Both the position numbers and the translations under genes were made by a program. This document shows positions 44,731-52,931 of a stretch of 64,000 bases of DNA, in pieces. The notes beneath the pieces are model-generated. The model was not told where the DNA came from. It made no database searches and worked only from the letters and a program-made list of their open reading frames with translations. This stretch comes from an uncultured Saprospiraceae bacterium (GTDB lineage Bacteria; Bacteroidota; Bacteroidia; Chitinophagales; Saprospiraceae), in the NCBI GenBank assembly GCA_937995755.1, contig CALKJD010000034.1:37574-101573 (forward strand), given 5' to 3'. The stretch's first letter is position 1; every line of letters starts with the position of its first letter.

Positions 44731-45071
44731 GTGATATCAAATCAAGAGTACAAGGATTAAATCCTAACATCAGAGCTAGAGACGTAAAAGGTTTAGCTGC
44801 GACGACTGGTAATATATATGAAGCTTTACAGATTATATCTGCTAGAGCTAGACGTATAGCATTGGACGTGAAAGATGAACTTCACGGTAAGTTAGAGGAG
44901 TTTGCTGTTCATTCTGATACTATCGAGGAAATCCATGAAAATAAGGAGCAAATCGAAATCTCAAAATTTTATGAAAGGCTTCCAAATCCAGTAGTGATAG
45001 CTACAGAGGAATACCTGGAAGGTAAAATTGAGTATAGATATAAAGATGCAGAAGTAGTAAAAGAAGACTAA
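44727..45071 (+). CDS. rpoZ: RNA polymerase omega subunit (Rpb6-like)
   Basis: Omega subunit of RNA polymerase, 114 residues in the longer Bacteroidota form. TGNIYEALQIISARARRIALDVKDEL is the Rpb6/omega signature helix that wraps the beta-prime C-terminus; the C-terminal extension NPVVIATEEYLEGKIEYRY is typical of this phylum. Translationally coupled to bamD by a 4-base overlap. A hairpin downstream may end the bamD-rpoZ transcript before coaBC. Confidence 0.9.
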   Translation: MSDIKSRVQGLNPNIRARDVKGLAATTGNIYEALQIISARARRIALDVKDELHGKLEEFAVHSDTIEEIHENKEQIEISKFYERLPNPVVIATEEYLEGKIEYRYKDAEVVKED

Positions 45072-45181
45072 TTCTCTATTATAAATGATGTTATTATCCT
45101 TTAATACATGTAGTCTCAGAACGAATGAGCTATATGGTAGTAATGATAGTGTTCATGATTTATACTGTAAATAATATTGTT

Positions 45182-45213
45182 AATCCTGCCCTTTTGTCTA
45201 AGGGTGGGATTTT
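45182..45213 (+). terminator. Probable terminator after bamD-rpoZ
   Basis: AATCCTGCCCTT pairs with AAGGGTGGGATT over 12 bp (two wobbles) around a 6-base loop, followed by a short T-tract. It lies 110 bases past rpoZ and 21 before coaBC, so some readthrough or a leader role is possible. Confidence 0.65.
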
Positions 45214-45234
45214 GCATTTATAAATACCACTGAT

Positions 45235-46434
45235 ATGATACAGGACCTACAAGATAAAAAGGTGCTATTAGCCATCACAGGAAGTATAGCGGCTTATAAG
45301 TCTGCTATGTTAGCAAGGCTATTGATTAAGTCTGGCGCAGACGTAAAGGTGATCATGACACCTTCAGCTACTAAGTTTATTAGTGCTTTGACGATGGCTA
45401 CACTTTCTAAGCATGATGTACATACTGAAGTGGTAAGTAACGAGAGTTGGAATAATCATGTAGAGCTAGGACTATGGGCTGATATTATGCTTGTAGCTCC
45501 ATGTACGGCTACTACCTTGGCAAAAATGGCCAATGGCATAGCAGATAATATGGTAGTGGCTTGTTATCTCTCGGCCAAATGTCCTGTATGGATTGCCCCA
45601 GCTATGGATCTTGATATGTGGCTTCATGGATCTACCAAACGCAATCTAGAGTGGCTAAGGTCGTATGGTAATCATATCGTTCCTGTAGGTCATGGAGAGT
45701 TGGCCAGTGGTCTAGTGGGCGATGGTCGTATGGCTGAGCCAGAGGATATAGTAGCTTCGTTATGTAGTCTGTTTCAAAAAAAAAATGATCTCGTAAACCG
45801 TAAGATTATAATCACTGCAGGTCCTACTCAGGAGGATTTAGATCCAGTTAGATTCATTAGTAATCGAAGTAGCGGAAAGATGGGGATAGCAATAGCTGAA
45901 GAGTGTGCTAGTCGAGGAGCTGAAGTGGTGTTAGTCTTAGGCCCTACATCCCAGAGAAGTCAACATAGTGGAGTCACAACAGTGCATGTAAGATCTGCTC
46001 AAGAAATGTATGAAGCCACGAATGCACAACATAGTACTGCAGATGTATCTATTTTCGCAGCGGCGGTAGCTGATTATCGTCCTGCTACGATATCCAGTAC
46101 GAAAATCAAAAAGAAATCTGACGATATGGCCATAGCATTAGAGCGGACAGTAGATATAGCAGCCACTCTTGGTAAATTGAAGTCTGATAAGCAGATTCAT
46201 GTTGGGTTTGCATTAGAGACTAATGATGAGATGAAGCATGCCAAGGGTAAATTAGAAAAGAAAAATTTCGATATGGTCGTTCTCAATTCACTGAGAGATA
46301 AGGGTGCTGGCTTTCAAGGAGATACGAATAAAGTAACTATACTTAAACATAACTCAGAACCTATACAATATCCACTTAAATCTAAACGTCTAGTAGCTAT
46401 AGATATCGTAGACGAATTGGTTGGTTTTTTGTAG
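45235..46434 (+). CDS. coaBC: Bifunctional phosphopantothenoylcysteine decarboxylase/synthase CoaBC
   Basis: Performs two steps of coenzyme A synthesis: joins cysteine to phosphopantothenate (CoaB) and decarboxylates the product (CoaC). 399 residues. The N-terminal FMN flavoprotein domain has TGSIAAYKSAML, the catalytic histidine in NNHVELGLWAD, and ANGIADN. The C-terminal CoaB domain has ITAGPTQEDLDPVRFISNRSSG and FAAAVADYRP, plus the KIKK segment. Length and order are standard. It supplies CoA for the acyl-CoA enzymes elsewhere in the window. Confidence 0.96.
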   Translation: MIQDLQDKKVLLAITGSIAAYKSAMLARLLIKSGADVKVIMTPSATKFISALTMATLSKHDVHTEVVSNESWNNHVELGLWADIMLVAPCTATTLAKMANGIADNMVVACYLSAKCPVWIAPAMDLDMWLHGSTKRNLEWLRSYGNHIVPVGHGELASGLVGDGRMAEPEDIVASLCSLFQKKNDLVNRKIIITAGPTQEDLDPVRFISNRSSGKMGIAIAEECASRGAEVVLVLGPTSQRSQHSGVTTVHVRSAQEMYEATNAQHSTADVSIFAAAVADYRPATISSTKIKKKSDDMAIALERTVDIAATLGKLKSDKQIHVGFALETNDEMKHAKGKLEKKNFDMVVLNSLRDKGAGFQGDTNKVTILKHNSEPIQYPLKSKRLVAIDIVDELVGFL

Positions 46435-46520
46435 GTTATACTAAGAATGCAGTTGCTTAGCGAGGAATTCATTGTTCTAAGCGGTAAAAATTATTTTAGA
46501 GTTTATAAAAAGAATATTTT

Positions 46521-47429
46521 ATGCGAAAGCACCTAACATACATACTATTAGTAATTATAGCAGCAGTAAATACTACATCTGCTCAAGAGCTGAATATTGA
46601 CGTAAGTGTAACAGCGCCTATCAATCCTACCGCAGATCCTAAGTTATTTGAAACATTGGAAAGAGCAGTGTCAGAGCTATTTAATAATACTAAATGGACC
46701 GATGATGAAGTGGCGAGTGAAGAGCGTATAAATGGAACAGTACGAATTACGATAGTAGAAGAGAAGAGTAGTAACTCTTTCGTTGCCAACATAATAGTGC
46801 AGTCTGAGCGTCCAGTATTTCAGGCGGTGTATGTTACACCTATGCTCAACTATGTGGATAAGAGTGTGAGCTTTAATTATGATCTTAATCAGCCGATACA
46901 AAGAAGTGATAATGTTTATCTAGATCAGCTTTCTTCTGTACTGACATTTTATGCTTATGCTATTTTAGCTTTAGACTATGATAGTTTTTCATCACTCGGT
47001 GGCGATGAATATTGGCAGAGTGCACAGAATGTAATTAATGCAATACCTAGTGGACTTACAGACGGTACTGGATGGGATTCAGGAGCGACTACGGTTCGTC
47101 GTAATAGATATTGGCTAGTAGAAAACATGCTGAATCCAAAAGTAAGACCTTATAGACAATCGTTTTATGATTATCATATAAAAGGATTAGATACTATGTA
47201 CGACGATGCGGACAAGGGGAGAGCTATATTATTAGCGGCTATCAATGTCTATGGAGAGGTTAATAGTAATTACAATAATTCTATGGTGATGCGACTTATG
47301 GCAGATACTAAGCGCGATGAAGTCCTCGAAATTTTCCAGGTAGGCGATAGAGGCCAAAAGTCAAAAGTAAGGTCTACTATGTTAAAGATTGACCCCACTC
47401 AAGCCGATAGATACAACGTCTTAAAGTAA
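46521..47429 (+). CDS. DUF4835 family protein (PorD-like)
   Basis: Exported protein of 302 residues; the signal peptide is cleaved after TTSA (QELNIDVSVTAP follows). DUF4835 members nearly always follow coaBC in Bacteroidota. As far as I recall, some annotation pipelines label this family a type IX secretion component, PorD, but nothing in the sequence itself proves that role. The periplasmic part begins with an immunoglobulin-like sheet (GTVRITIVEEKSSNSFVANIIVQ), then a helical region with AYAILALDYDSFSSLGGDEYW and the conserved VRPYRQSFYDYHIKGLD. Confidence 0.85.
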   Translation: MRKHLTYILLVIIAAVNTTSAQELNIDVSVTAPINPTADPKLFETLERAVSELFNNTKWTDDEVASEERINGTVRITIVEEKSSNSFVANIIVQSERPVFQAVYVTPMLNYVDKSVSFNYDLNQPIQRSDNVYLDQLSSVLTFYAYAILALDYDSFSSLGGDEYWQSAQNVINAIPSGLTDGTGWDSGATTVRRNRYWLVENMLNPKVRPYRQSFYDYHIKGLDTMYDDADKGRAILLAAINVYGEVNSNYNNSMVMRLMADTKRDEVLEIFQVGDRGQKSKVRSTMLKIDPTQADRYNVLK

Positions 47430-47472
47430 AACACATTAATACACGTACAAGGTCTATACCTTTCACAGATAT

Positions 47473-48072
47473 ATGAGACGAATAGCGATTTTGGCATCAG
47501 GTACAGGTAGCAATGCTCGTAAAATTGTAGAGCATCTGCAAGATAATGAGTTCGTTGAAGTCGTATTAATAGCCTCCAACAGAAAGAGTGCCAAGGTATT
47601 GGATATGGCATCTGATCATAGTATTGCCACTACAGTAATCACTAGATCAGACTTTTATCAATCAGAATCATTTCTTAATCAGCTTAGAGAGTTGGATGTT
47701 GACTGGATAGTATTGGCTGGATTTCTTTGGCTGGTACCCTCTAACTTAATATCAGCGTATCCTAATCGCATTGTTAATATCCATCCGGCGCTATTACCCG
47801 CGTACGGAGGAAAAGGGATGTATGGTATAAATGTCCATAAGGCGGTTAAGGACAATAATGATAATGTATCAGGAATGACTATTCACTTAGTCAATGAAAA
47901 TTATGATGATGGGGCTATCATTTTTCAAGGCCGTACGGACATAGATCCAAGTGACTCTCCAGAAGATATAGCGGCCAAAGTACTGAAGTTAGAACACAAA
48001 TACTATCCTAAAGTTATTGAAGGAATGGTAATGGCGCAGCCAAAGTTAACTACTTCGAAGAAATATTTCTAG
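47473..48072 (+). CDS. purN: Phosphoribosylglycinamide formyltransferase PurN
   Basis: Transfers a formyl group from 10-formyl-tetrahydrofolate to GAR in purine synthesis. 199 residues. ILASGTGSNARKI binds the phosphate; WIVLAGFLWLVP, the NIHPALLPAYGGKGMYG segment (catalytic Asn and His) and VSGMTIHLVNENYDDGAII (the aspartate) are the family signatures. It stands where recN usually follows DUF4835 in related genomes. Its 3' end overlaps the convergent AtpI-like gene by 23 bases. Confidence 0.95.
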   Translation: MRRIAILASGTGSNARKIVEHLQDNEFVEVVLIASNRKSAKVLDMASDHSIATTVITRSDFYQSESFLNQLRELDVDWIVLAGFLWLVPSNLISAYPNRIVNIHPALLPAYGGKGMYGINVHKAVKDNNDNVSGMTIHLVNENYDDGAIIFQGRTDIDPSDSPEDIAAKVLKLEHKYYPKVIEGMVMAQPKLTTSKKYF

Positions 48073-48448
48073 ACTGCTTCATCATGAAGTATGCATCAAA
48101 AACGGTGTAAACGATATAAACAATTAGAAAGGGTATTATAAACTTGTTAGTGGTAGGCTTAATCAAAGAAAAGTAGCCAATAACCATCACTACGGATCCA
48201 AACATTTTTGCCATCGTATTAATCATGACGATCTGCATGAAAAAATTGCGACTATCCATTCTAGCAGCTCTCTCTGACAAGTAATAGACACCTATAGCTA
48301 AGATAGTAAAGAATCCAATCGATAGATACATCAATGGATTATGATCTGATACATCAAGCAATTCTCCAGCATAGCCAGCAGTAATCGAAGATGCGAGTAA
48401 GGTGATAACCAATCCTAAATAAAACCTCTGGGAAGTTAGCTTTTGCAT
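48050..48448 (-). CDS. AtpI-like four-helix membrane protein
   Basis: Membrane protein of 132 residues with four hydrophobic helices (LGLVITLLASSITAGY, LMYLSIGFFTILAIGVYYL, FMQIVMINTMAKMFGSVVMVIGYF, FIIPFLIVYIVYTVFDAYFM). In Bacteroidota a protein of this shape lies between AtpZ and atpB and may help assemble the c-ring, like AtpI. Its start overlaps the stop of the AtpZ-like gene by one base. Unusually, atpB does not follow; purN converges from the other side. Confidence 0.7.
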   Translation of the reverse strand: MQKLTSQRFYLGLVITLLASSITAGYAGELLDVSDHNPLMYLSIGFFTILAIGVYYLSERAARMDSRNFFMQIVMINTMAKMFGSVVMVIGYFSLIKPTTNKFIIPFLIVYIVYTVFDAYFMMKQSRNISSK

Positions 48449-48681
48449 TATTTTAAGTTTTCGAGATTTCGATATAGATTAACCATAAATCCTCCAAAAG
48501 CTAATACCACAAATAGAGCCGTCATATAAGCGGTCTTGTTCTCCATCATTGCATCTACTTTGCCACCCGCCCATATTGCGAAAAATAACAATACGGCTAA
48601 TTGCATAGCAATTCCGGAGAACTTCATGTATTTGTTACTCGATGATGCTGATTTTTTTTTAGAATTCGGATTAGTATCCAT
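48448..48681 (-). CDS. AtpZ/AtpI-family ATP synthase accessory protein
   Basis: Protein of 77 residues: a polar, serine/lysine-rich N-terminus, then two transmembrane helices (MKFSGIAMQLAVLLFFAIWAGGKVD and AYMTALFVVLAFGGFMVNLYRNLENL). The G-x-A-x-Q pattern in helix 1 and the ending in helix 2 are typical of AtpZ, a small partner of F-type ATP synthase. Sits between the bactofilin gene (10 bases) and the AtpI-like gene (1-base overlap), the normal order upstream of atpB. Confidence 0.78.
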   Translation of the reverse strand: MDTNPNSKKKSASSSNKYMKFSGIAMQLAVLLFFAIWAGGKVDAMMENKTAYMTALFVVLAFGGFMVNLYRNLENLK

Positions 48682-48691
48682 TATTGATTTC

Positions 48692-49111
48692 TTAGCTAAA
48701 TGCTAGAGTATCATCACCTTTTTTAGATGACTTTATACTCTGTCCGCCCATGCTACAGTTACCATTAAATGAAGCACCTGCTTGAATATTGATCTTGTCA
48801 GTAACGATCTCTCCACTGATAGATGCGTTCTCTTTTACGTTTAGAAGTTCAGCAACTTTGAGATTACCAGTGAATTTGCCTTCTATAATGGCATTTTGGC
48901 AGTCCACTTCACCATCTACGATTCCTGTAGGTCCAATAATTACACGGCCCTTGCAATATAGCTTACCTATCAGTTCTCCATCTATTCTGATGTCACTATT
49001 TGCATTGATCGTTCCTTCTAACTTTGTTCCAGTTACGATGCTATTATTAGATCCAGATGCTGATGGTACAGCTTCGTTTCTTTTGTTTTCTTCTTTTTTA
49101 TTTTTAAACAT
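48692..49111 (-). CDS. Bactofilin (polymer-forming cytoskeletal protein)
   Basis: Bactofilin of 139 residues. Disordered polar N-terminus, then a right-handed beta-helix built of short strand repeats (IVTGTKLEGTINANSDIRIDG, GKLYCKGRVIIGPTGIVDGEVDC, NAIIEGKFTGNLKVAELLNVKENASISGEI), which polymerises into filaments without nucleotide. Roles include cell shape and localisation of wall enzymes. First gene of the minus-strand ATP-synthase accessory cluster, as in many Bacteroidota. Confidence 0.9.
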   Translation of the reverse strand: MFKNKKEENKRNEAVPSASGSNNSIVTGTKLEGTINANSDIRIDGELIGKLYCKGRVIIGPTGIVDGEVDCQNAIIEGKFTGNLKVAELLNVKENASISGEIVTDKINIQAGASFNGNCSMGGQSIKSSKKGDDTLAFS

Positions 49112-49562
49112 CTGTTCGGTTTTTTCTTGTAAAATAATCTAAAAGCATTGGGAAGCCTTTTGATTGCCATGGATCACATAAGTCAAGTATGGGTAGAGGT
49201 TTGACACGCTACTTCAATTTGACTGCTCAATATATAGATATAGCGTGATAAAATGACAAATTATTGCCAGTCAATTGGGATGATATTAAATACTAATCAA
49301 ATATCAGACAGATACGTATTAGAATAGTTTTTCATTTGTTTTTGAGGTAGGGAGTTTTAATATTATGGGGCATGAAGTGATGGTACTGTAGGATTGCGAA
49401 CTTAAGTTTGAGGCTTTTTTGGAAGCTAATATATTATGGCGCAAGTCTAAATGTCATAAGTCTTAAACTATACCAGGCTATATTCAATAATAGCATCAGG
49501 TTAATCTAATTATTGGATAATTCATATTGCGTAAAGCTCAAAAATATTAGCTTTATGCGTCC
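49112..49562. other. Divergent intergenic region, with a probable priA promoter
   Basis: 450 bases between bactofilin (-) and priA (+). Near the right end, TTG (49527-49529), an 18-base spacer and TAGCTTTA (49548-49555, one mismatch from TAnnTTTG) form a promoter whose start point would fall almost on the priA ATG, implying a very short or absent leader. The rest shows no ORF, tRNA or clear hairpin. Confidence 0.5.
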
Positions 49563-52028
49563 ATGTCGATTCCTATTTCTAATCCAAAGTATGTCAATGT
49601 TTTACTGCCTCTAGCGGTACCCAAAAACTATACTTATGCGGTGCCATCTGGTATGCGTGGAGATATAGAATTTGGAAAGAGAGTAGAAGTTCCTCTACGT
49701 AATAGGGCTTACTCCGCTATAGTCATAGAGACTATGAATGAGGTAAATGTTACCTATAAAGCGAAGAATATAAGGGCAGTGATAGATAAAGAACCCATTA
49801 TCACTATGAAGCAATATGAGCTTTGGAAGTGGATGGCTAACTATTATTGCTGTACCGTAGGTGAAGTCATGATGGTAGCATTGCCCTCAGGTCTCAAATT
49901 GACATCGGAGACGAAGCTTATCATAAGTCCTGATTTTGATGACGATTACTCTGATCTTGATGAAATGGAATATCTGATTGCCGAGGCTATTTCGATACAG
50001 AACGAACTTACAATCGACCAAGTCAAAGACATTACGGATCGGAAAGTAGTATATCCATATATCCGTACATTATTAGATAGGCGAGTCTTGTTTATTAAGG
50101 AAGAGTTGCGAAGTAAATATAAGCCGAAGCAAATTAGTGTAGTCGCCTTGAGTGATTCTTATGAAGATACTGAGGCTTCGATGAATCTTGCTTTTGAGAG
50201 GATAGGTAAGACGGAGCAGCAGCATAAAGCATTGTTGGGTTACTATAAATTGTCTCGTCAACAAAGAGAAGTGCCTAAGGCTGCTCTCATGGAGCTGACA
50301 GGAGTAAGTAATGCAGTAATTAAAGGTCTTGAAAAGAAAGGCATTCTAGATATTTATAAGAAAGAGATTAGTCGACTGACTATAGCTAAAGTCAATGAAG
50401 AAGCGGTAATGCCACCTCTTAGTCCTCAGCAAATAGACGCTATAGCCACTATCAAAGAAGCTTGGGAAGAAAAGGAAACTTGTCTCATACACGGAATAAC
50501 AGGAAGTGGTAAGACAAGAGTCTATATGGAATTGATGCAAGAGTACCTTGATCAAGGTAAGCAAGTATTGTATTTATTGCCAGAGATTGCATTGACGAGC
50601 CAGATAGTCAATAGGCTAGAAGCAGCTTTTGGTGATAGGATCGTATTGTATCACAGTAGACTTAATCAACATGAGCGCGTAGAGATCTGGAACGCTGTAC
50701 TTCACGAGGCCAAGATACTCGTAGGTGCTAGGTCTAGTCTACTTTTGCCGTATAGAAATATTGGATTGATCATAGTTGACGAAGAGCATGATGGATCCTA
50801 CAAGCAACATGACCCAAGTCCTCGATATAATGCGAGAGATACATCTTCTGTAATTGCAAGTCAGTTTGGTGCTAAGGTATTGTTAGGGTCAGCTACTCCC
50901 AGTCTTGAGAGTTATTACAATGCTAAGTTGGGTAAGTATGGATTAGCAGAGTTGAGGCAGCGGCATAGTCAAGTAGCGTTACCAGAGATAGAGATAGTCG
51001 ACCTAAAGAATGCTTATAAGACTGGGCGAATGAAATCTTACTTCAGTCTTCAATTACGTAAATCGATTGATAAAGCATTAGCTGAGAAGGAACAAATCAT
51101 CATATTTCAGAATAGGAGAGGATATACACCAACACTCAATTGTGAGGTTTGTGGGTGGTCTGCACAATGTGCTAATTGTGATGTTGGGCTCACGTATCAC
51201 AAGTTTTTTCATGAGCTTAGATGCCATTACTGTGGATATCGAAGTAAAAAGCCAAAGTGCTGCCCTGATTGTGGTAATGATCAGTTGACAGATGCTGGAT
51301 TAGGGACTGAGAAGATTGAGGATATATTGATGGAGTTGTATCCTCAGGCGCGAGTCAAGAGGATGGATTTCGATACGGTAAGATCAAAGAATTCTCATGA
51401 GAAGATATTGATGGAATTCGGAGATAGAGAAATCGATATTTTAGTAGGTACTCAAATGATTACCAAAGGATTAGATTTTGATCATATAGCCGTAGTAGGC
51501 ATACTTAATGCTGATAAACTGCTGCAATTTCCAGATATCAGAGCCGGAGAAAGAGCCTTTCAGTTGATGACTCAAGTGGCAGGCCGTGCAGGACGTCGTG
51601 AGAAGCAAGGTAAGGTAGTGATCCAAACTTTCCAACCAGATCATCCTGTGATACGTGAGACTGTGATGGGAGCGTATAATCTTATGTTTAGAAGAGAAAT
51701 GGGTGAGCGTAAAGCGTTCCATTATCCACCGTACAATCGAATGATTACGGTATTGTTAAAGCATAAAAAGCCACAAACTGTAGATGAGGCAGCCTTAGCA
51801 TATGTCAATCTTGTGGGTTCAAAGCTAGGTACAAGAGTGATCGGTCCATCTCCTCCAGGGATAGCAAGGGTAAGAGGTCTGTATCTACAGCAATTGATTA
51901 TTAAGCTAGAGAAAGACCCTAAAGTTCTACATGCGGCTAAAGTATGGTTGCAAGAAGCAAAAGCTGTAGTGCAAGGGATGCCTGGGTTTAAGAGCGTTCG
52001 GATCAATATTGATGTAGACCCTTATTAG
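49563..52028 (+). CDS. priA: Primosomal helicase PriA
   Basis: Restarts stalled replication forks by unwinding and loading the replisome. 821 residues. N-terminal DNA-binding domain (VLLPLAVPKNYTYAVP), then the helicase core: Walker A GITGSGKTRVYMELM, the DEEH box in IIVDEEHDGSYKQ, and motifs VLLGSATPSLESYYN and GTQMITKGLDFDHI. The zinc-binding insertion has cysteine pairs in LNCEVCGWSAQCANCDVGL, RCHYCGY and KCCPDCG. The C-terminal segment ends in RINIDVDPY. Convergent with acpP, with a bidirectional terminator between. Confidence 0.97.
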   Translation: MSIPISNPKYVNVLLPLAVPKNYTYAVPSGMRGDIEFGKRVEVPLRNRAYSAIVIETMNEVNVTYKAKNIRAVIDKEPIITMKQYELWKWMANYYCCTVGEVMMVALPSGLKLTSETKLIISPDFDDDYSDLDEMEYLIAEAISIQNELTIDQVKDITDRKVVYPYIRTLLDRRVLFIKEELRSKYKPKQISVVALSDSYEDTEASMNLAFERIGKTEQQHKALLGYYKLSRQQREVPKAALMELTGVSNAVIKGLEKKGILDIYKKEISRLTIAKVNEEAVMPPLSPQQIDAIATIKEAWEEKETCLIHGITGSGKTRVYMELMQEYLDQGKQVLYLLPEIALTSQIVNRLEAAFGDRIVLYHSRLNQHERVEIWNAVLHEAKILVGARSSLLLPYRNIGLIIVDEEHDGSYKQHDPSPRYNARDTSSVIASQFGAKVLLGSATPSLESYYNAKLGKYGLAELRQRHSQVALPEIEIVDLKNAYKTGRMKSYFSLQLRKSIDKALAEKEQIIIFQNRRGYTPTLNCEVCGWSAQCANCDVGLTYHKFFHELRCHYCGYRSKKPKCCPDCGNDQLTDAGLGTEKIEDILMELYPQARVKRMDFDTVRSKNSHEKILMEFGDREIDILVGTQMITKGLDFDHIAVVGILNADKLLQFPDIRAGERAFQLMTQVAGRAGRREKQGKVVIQTFQPDHPVIRETVMGAYNLMFRREMGERKAFHYPPYNRMITVLLKHKKPQTVDEAALAYVNLVGSKLGTRVIGPSPPGIARVRGLYLQQLIIKLEKDPKVLHAAKVWLQEAKAVVQGMPGFKSVRINIDVDPY

Positions 52029-52126
52029 GGTGCCTGATGTTTATTTATTGCCTTTGGCCATTTTCGATTGTGCCAGATCGTCACTTATTCTTATGGAGAG
52101 AAGAACTGTAAGTAAAAGGATAGGGC

Positions 52127-52161
52127 AAAAAAAAATCCACAATCAAATGAATGATTGTGGA
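52127..52161. terminator. Bidirectional terminator between priA and acpP
   Basis: Perfect 10-bp stem TCCACAATCA/TGATTGTGGA around a 6-base loop, with nine As on the left (a T-tract for the minus strand, ending acpP) and CTCTTTT on the right (plus strand, ending priA). Confidence 0.9.
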
Positions 52162-52214
52162 CTCTTTTAGCTTAAAGATCTACCTCCTGAGAAGTAGACT
52201 CGGTTATTCCGTTC

Positions 52215-52451
52215 TTAAGACTTTTGCGAAGTTAGGTACTCTACCGCCGCGCCTACAGTCTGAATATTTTCAGCTTGTTCGTCTGGAATAGATACATCAA
52301 ATTCTTTTTCGAATTCCATGATTAGCTCAACTGTATCTAGAGAATCAGCTCCTAGATCATTTGTGAAGCTTGCTTCGTTAGTTACTTCTGATTCATCAAC
52401 GCCAAGTTTATCAACGATGATTTGCTTAACCTTTTGTGCAATGTCTGACAT
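52215..52451 (-). CDS. acpP: Acyl carrier protein
   Basis: Carries growing acyl chains on a 4'-phosphopantetheine arm in fatty-acid synthesis. 78 residues, acidic, with the attachment serine in [16 protein letters not shown]. Helices 1-3 are as usual. In most genomes acpP is followed by fabF (and in this phylum also rnc); here it is followed only by a terminator and the convergent priA, so it is a single-gene unit separated from its usual partners. Confidence 0.97.
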   Translation of the reverse strand: MSDIAQKVKQIIVDKLGVDESEVTNEASFTNDLGADSLDTVELIMEFEKEFDVSIPDEQAENIQTVGAAVEYLTSQKS

Positions 52452-52864
52452 AGTAAAAATGTTTGTTATAATTTATGAATGCAAAATAATGCATAAGAAA
52501 ATTCCAATCCAAGGTTTTTAACCCTTTTTTAACAAGCGCGAATGTAGGCTAATATCGCAATATTTTGATAATCAACCCATTATAAAAATAATAATAATTG
52601 ATAGAATTGATGCTCCCAAACTTATTGTTGGGTCTGCCTATTGTTTTGATACAATCGTCGTATAAAATTTTATCAAATAATCATTTTCGAAACATAATTT
52701 CGCGTATTTATTAAACTCTGAGTTTATTTAATATCAATCCAAGGTAGAGACTTATTGTAATATGAAGAAATAAAGTTTAATGTCATTGTTGTGCTCGATA
52801 TCGTTACAGAAATTTAATTATTCATTAATAGTAACAAATCTATTTTTAAGCACAATTATTGTAC

Positions 52865-52896
52865 TTTATACACTATCTTAGATTATGCTACATTTG
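52865..52896 (+). promoter_or_regulatory. Promoter region of pyk (TTTA-N20-TACATTTG)
   Basis: Exact TAnnTTTG box at 52889-52896 with TTTA at 52865-52868, 20 bases upstream. It lies at the end of a 480-base gene-free divergent region (52452-52931) whose remainder is AT-rich with no other feature I can support. Confidence 0.55.
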
Positions 52897-52931
52897 CAAT
52901 CTTATTTCAAAAAAAGTAAACAGATATCACA

